DNA from: Corythucha ciliata
Taxonomy: Eukaryota > Arthropoda > Insecta > Hemiptera > Tingidae
Reading direction: 5' to 3'
Assembly (NCBI GenBank): GCA_038030265.1
Contig: CM075942.1
Coordinates: 49,318,751 to 49,382,750 of the forward strand
Length of the DNA stretch: 64,000 nt
Shown: piece after piece, positions 59,300-64,000 of the stretch
Layout of the letters: each line of letters begins with the position of its first letter
How positions within the stretch are numbered: position 1 is the stretch's first letter
The notes under the pieces: generated by a model
Seen by the model: only the letters and a program-made list of their open reading frames with translations
Database searches by the model: none
Told to the model about the DNA's origin: nothing
Program-made: the position numbers and the translations under genes

Positions 59300-59940
59300 T
59301 AAATTTGCGGGGTTCAGCCGTCGAATTAACTGATCTTGCGGGTTTGTCACTTGAAAAAATAAAATTTGCGGGTTTGGTTCTTCAAAAAACAAAATTTGCG
59401 AAATTTTCTCACTCAAAATCCTCCAAAATCAATTTTTTAGGGGTAAGCCACTGGGGACCACAATTTAACGGGTTTACCCGCCTAAAACCCCGGTCTTGCG
59501 GGGTGGTCTCTTAAAAAAAAAAAAAAAAAACAATATTCACGGGTGTTTGACTCTTCAGAAGAAAAGAATTCGCAAATTTGACTCCCTTACAAACCAATTT
59601 CGTAGAGTTGAGTGACTGAAAAATAACAATGTCACTTAAGTGTAGTCGTTGAAAAAACTAGTTCCACGGGTTCAGCGCTTGGAATGCTCATTTTGTTAGT
59701 TTTGTTCATCAAAAATCAATTTTGTGGGGTTTAGACCTTCAAAAAATCAATTTCGTGGGCCTTGATCTTTAAAAATTCAAATTTGGTGGATTCGGCTGGT
59801 CTAAAAATAAATTTCACGGCGTTGGCTCTTCAATAAAAAATGTTTTCGTTGGTTTGGCTCTTTCAGAAAGTCAGTGTGGCAGGTTTGGCTCACTCTAAAA
59901 TACAATTTCGTGGGTTTAGATCTTGAAAACTCCATTCTTG
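59300..59940. repeat. Family A array (reverse)
   Basis: Units such as aaaatttgcgggtttggttc plus ttcaaaaaac. It begins within tens of bases of the family B block, a sharp change of family. Confidence 0.7.
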
Positions 59941-60529
59941 CCACCGTGAAAATCACGTATTTTTACCAAAAAATAAGTTCTATTTGGACACATTTTTTCC
60001 ATGGGATATAGAAGGATTTCTAATAGGCACGGACCGTGCTTGAGCGCTTAGTGGAACCCCGCACCTTAAAACTTTCTGATGAGGGATGAGATCATCCCCA
60101 CGTCTAAATGTTGCTTAAAACGCGAAATAAAATATTACCTTCCTTCTGACAAGCCCATTTTTCAACGAAAGTGCTTTCTTTCTTAAAAGAGTAAAAGTGG
60201 CCATCCTTGATGGCATTAATCACCCAGTCGAGTACTTCTCTCCACCACCAGCTCGTTTCCTCTTGATGAAAATTGCCCACTCAATTAAGAGGATAACAAA
60301 GTTCTGTAGAACACTACAAAGTCATCTTGACATTTTACTGCAAAAACCACCTAATAAACCGCGGGATGAGGTGATATTAATTTGAATTTATTCGTCTAGA
60401 ATATGCCTAAATTACTTCATGGATTTTCTACTATAATATCGGACTATTAAAATATTGTTGATTATTGGAAATAATTCAAGGGCTAGAACATGAACTAAGG
60501 TTCTCAATTCTAGGCACGAAGTGATCTCC

Positions 60530-60850
60530 GGAAGCCGCAAACGGGCGTTTTCCTCGATTTTAGGCGCAAATAACAAAATGTCCTCAATTTTTACCCGTGA
60601 ACGAGTATTCTTACCCAATTTTAACCGTGAATGAGCGATTTTTCTAAAATTTATCCCCGAATTAACACTTTTTGTCAATCCGTCAATTGTCAATCAGTTT
60701 TAACCGCGTATACTTGCTTCAAGAACAGCAAATTAGTTTTTTTTTTCGTTCAATTTTGTTCAACTACAGCTTGGATAAACCGTCAACTGGCGTTTTTTCA
60801 CAATCTTAGCCGCTAATGTGTGATTTTTCTCAATTTTAGTTCCATAGTGA
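60530..60850. repeat. Family B array (reverse)
   Basis: Units such as gcgttttcctcgattttagg and gattttagccgctaatg with typical spacing near 31 bp. Confidence 0.6.
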
Positions 60851-60940
60851 AGGAGCTCTTTGAAAAAGACCTCCCCCCCCCCCCACAGTAGCACACCGAC
60901 ACGTGGGGCCAACGGGCGACGGACCGCCCCAGACGACCAG

Positions 60941-61079
60941 AGGGCTTGTTCTATAACTTTAACAACAGTAGTTAACGACAGTAAGTCATATGTTTTCATT
61001 AATTAAATCGACGAAATTGAATGAAATCAGGTGATTGACTGTTGGTATCAACTGTTGCTAATTTTATAGAACAGGGGCC
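60941..61079. mobile_element. ~139-bp MITE with GTTCTATAA inverted ends
   Basis: The left end AGGGCTTGTTCTATAA and the right end (reverse complement GGCCCCTGTTCTATAA) are inverted copies with four differences, and CAACAGT follows in both arms. CAG lies directly outside both ends (60938-60940, 61080-61082), consistent with a 3-bp target-site duplication. Length and architecture match the elements at 9905 and 36388. It interrupts a family B domain. Confidence 0.6.
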
Positions 61080-61099
61080 CAGGTTCAAAAGAGGCCTCT

Positions 61100-62230
61100 G
61101 AAAAGCTTAAATATTGAAAAATAGGGATTTTCAGGTTTTAAAGCGTTGATTCGCGCCAATATTGAGAACAAACGCTCAATGGCCGCTAAAATTCACCGAT
61201 TCAAGGTGTCTGAAGGCAACTTTGCGTCTATAATAGAGATGATACGTTAACCCCCAAGTTTTCATAAGCCCTTAGGCTTCTAAAATAGAGAAGACATGCT
61301 AATGTATTAACCTTGGGGCAAGTAAGTTGCAAAAAGTTGAGAAAAAACGCTAACATTCGGCGGCTGAAATAGCGAAAAAGCCCAGCTGAAATACCCGAAT
61401 TTCATGAAGGGCAATGAAATGGCCCTAATTCATAGCAAAAAGTAAAAACGAAAAAATTACAAAGTCGCGGCTGAAAATTGAGCAAACGCGCTAACTCGCG
61501 GATGAAAAGAAAAAGCAGCAATCAATATTGAGAAATCTTCAATTTCGTGGTTCCTCGAGGCAACTTCGTGACTAAAGTAGACAAAAAGCACTATAATGCG
61601 CATGGATATAAGTGAAAAAATCGCTAATTCGGAAATTAAGAAAAAGCTCTAATTCACTTATAAACACCGCTAATCCCCGGATAAAATTGACAAAAAGCGC
61701 TCATTCGCCCCTAAAATGGGGGGGGGGGACGCACCAATTCGCCGATAAGTTTGAGAAATTCCGCTAAATCACCGGTGGCTGAAATTGAGTAAAAACTGTA
61801 ATTCGTGGCAAACATTGAGGAAAAGCGCTGATTCGCATGTCTATGAGATTGAGAAGTGAGAAAAACGTTAAGTCGCGGCGAAAATTGAGTGAATGCACTG
61901 TTAAAATTCAGACAAAACGCTAATTCGTGGGTAGACTTCAGAAAACCTCATTCCTCACCCAAAATGGAGAAAAACGCTAATTCGCGGATCGATTTTAGGA
62001 AATCGATGATTCGTGGCTAACATTGAGTAATAGCTGTAGTTCTCGATTATAATTTAAAAATTATTCGCGGTTAAAATTGAAGAGAAACGCCTAAAAAAAG
62101 TCCTAAGACTAAGGTCGTCTAAAAATCAATTAATGAAAAACGCTAATTTGCGCTACCATGAGAAATCTCGTTGATACTTTGCCGAAACTGATAGTAATTG
62201 CTAATTCTCGACAAAAATTGAGATGGACGG
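61100..62230. repeat. Family B array (forward)
   Basis: More than thirty diverged units of the type AAAATTGAGAAAAACGCTAA plus TTCGCGGCT. Orientation is opposite to the block on the other side of the MITE at 60941-61079. Confidence 0.8.
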
Positions 62231-62520
62231 CTGGCTCACCGCTGCCCAAAAATGGCTAAACTGACAGTTCGTGCCATGAAAATACATGAACAGACTATTC
62301 CTGCAACTAAAATCGCAAAATCGACCATTCATGTGTCAAAAACGCCCAAAGTGGTCATTCACGCCTTTGGCTTGACGTTGACGGATTATTTGCGTCAGAA
62401 AAACGTCTACTCTTGCTTTTCTTGCTCTAGAATAGCAGACTAGACAGTTTGCGCACTGAAAATAGCCAAACTGGCCATTCACGCCCTAAAATTGGTGACT
62501 CTGACTGTATGCGCCATGCA
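62231..62520. repeat. Family C array (forward)
   Basis: Units of about 30 bp such as aatggctaaactgacagttc plus gtgccatga and agccaaactggccattcacg plus ccctaaaat, joined directly to the family B block. Confidence 0.7.
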
Positions 62521-63009
62521 GGTATGAACAAGTGGAGGTAGTGAAATGCATTTTTCGTGAAGCCCGTCGTCATTATTACACTCCATTATTGTTATCAGGC
62601 CTCACCCAATAAAATCATTGATAATCTGAAACTTGATCAGCAAGGAAACTAAACTCTACCGCCGCAGATTTCCCCCTGCTCATCGGAAGGGAAGAGTGGA
62701 TACTGAGCAGCAAAAACGTTAATTTTGAAATTGACGTTTATGAATACTCAAAAATCACAGTTTTCATGAAATAATTAATAATTTACTGGGTCCAGCACAA
62801 AAGCGGTTGGGACTGTTCGTGACGTAGATGAAGAACAGTACTGGCCGAAGATCTGCGGCACCTATAGAAATTTTAGTCAGGATAAAATTCCCTTCCCGTC
62901 ATCATTTTGAATGATAACAGTAGGTGAGTAATGGTGGACATTGGTTTCACACGATTCTACTTTTAAAAAGCCTTTCGCTCCCTCCACTTGTTCCTACCTC
63001 CTTATGGTA
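62521..63009. other. Non-repetitive insert splitting a family C array
   Basis: About 490 bp without the ~30-bp unit. A short inverted pair (gccgcagat near 62660 and atctgcggc near 62852) is present but no clear element ends were found. Confidence 0.35.
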
Positions 63010-63200
63010 TGCGCCCTTGAAATGGCTAAACTGACGATTCATGTCCTAAAAATAGCCAAACTGGATATTTCCCGAAAATGGCGAACTGGTAATCTATGAA
63101 TTCGCGCTCTGAAAATACTCAAACTATCCATTTGTGCCACGCAGATGGCAACTTCAAACTGGCTACTCGCGCCCTAAAATCAATAAAATGGTCATTTGTC
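63010..63200. repeat. Family C array (forward), second part
   Basis: Same unit as 62231-62520 (aatggctaaactgacgattc, aatagccaaactggatattt). Confidence 0.65.
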
Positions 63201-64000
63201 CCCATTTGGCCCTCTCGCCCTTACCAAATGATCCACTTCTCACTCCCCCCTCCACCGATAGTTTCTGCAATGCTGCCTGCTGTGCTGTAGGCTCGCGCTG
63301 CGCAAGTGACCTCTAATCGAAGAGAGGGGCCATATGACCCCCATGTGACTTTTGATCCACTACTGCTTGCCACTCGATAAAAAACCGCTCGCATTTGTTT
63401 GAAAACGCAGTGGAACGATATTTCAAAGTGGTACATATACAGAGCTCTGTTGTACACGCGCGCAAGAAGCCTGTTCGACTTGAAAAGTTCGCTTCGTCTT
63501 GTTATTGATAAAAGGTCGAAAATTACAGTACAGGAAGCAATTCGATCGTATCCAAAAATGATTAGCCCCATTTGAACGAGCTTTAACCCAACAGCAACCC
63601 CCCCCCCCATCACCAACAAATTTTGTTATAATTTTAAATCCGGCGCTCTGCAGAGGGCTAAGCGATGAATGTCGAAAAAAATTGTGAATAATTCAAAAAT
63701 GATACACTTTATTTCTTTTGCAAGAAGAAGAAACGTGCCGTCACGTACCCATCCGGTTTGTAAGGGGGCGGATTGAGGGGTGAAACCCATGAAGCGATAA
63801 AATTATGAGCTTTCCCCCTCCCGCCATCACCATCACCACTTGGAAAAAATAAATAATATTTCGTCGACTATCTTTTCATTATTGAATTCCACGTCAAAGT
63901 AAATCACATCTCGCGAGGCGGTGCCTAATTTGCGTTTTTAAACCAAATGCTCTCTAGGAATGGAGAGAAGACTTTACGTCTTCTTCTCTACCTGTCCCTT
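63201..64000. other. No gene recognised
   Basis: A/T-rich end of the window. A 132-codon minus-strand frame (63221-63619) has no recognisable family, unusual composition and a Gly run from a C-tract. Confidence 0.4.

Overview
The window looks like a gene-poor stretch of metazoan, probably arthropod, nuclear DNA. The evidence is short spliced introns of about 60-80 bp, BEL/Pao, mariner-type and jockey/R1-like non-LTR element relics typical of arthropods, and a TATA box exactly 30 bp from an arthropod-style initiator. The species cannot be read from the sequence. I see only two well-supported host genes, one weak candidate for a small secreted protein, and a very large amount of repeat.

Layout. 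1-18.3 kb: arrays of degenerate ~31-bp repeats (1-1480, 4920-6300, 15680-16400) separated by A/T-rich DNA, two small inverted-repeat elements, a 50-nt poly(T) tract and an orphan TATA/initiator pair. 18.3-20.4 kb: a complete eight-exon gene for mitochondrial dihydrolipoamide succinyltransferase (DLST, E2 of the 2-oxoglutarate dehydrogenase complex). 21.2-25.6 kb: a graveyard of transposons (mariner transposase tail, truncated BEL/Pao gag-pol, a foldback element, an inverted BEL gag-like ORF). 25.6-39.9 kb: no certain gene, more repeat arrays, a ~137-bp MITE, and a 47-nt candidate exon that is in phase with the next gene. 39.96-46.8 kb: the 3' five exons of a gene for a two-pass membrane protein whose cytoplasmic tail carries four PPxY motifs, with a 5.8-kb intron full of inverted repeats, and a 3' UTR with two Pumilio-type sites. 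48.6-52.4 kb: two tRNA-like relics and a broken non-LTR retrotransposon. 52.5-64 kb: abutting arrays of several ~31-bp repeat families, a third ~138-bp MITE, and a signal-peptide exon at 56.4 kb.

The strongest unexplained signal is the repeat landscape. By eye about a fifth of the window consists of degenerate tandem arrays that fall into at least four consensus families (called A-D here). The families have different sequences but nearly the same unit length (about 27-32 bp, three turns of the helix). Arrays flip orientation, and at 44.58-44.76 kb an array is caught as a near-perfect palindrome. Three ~138-bp miniature elements with GGGCC-like ends and 3-bp target duplications are a second shared feature. 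The two host genes have no visible functional link to each other.
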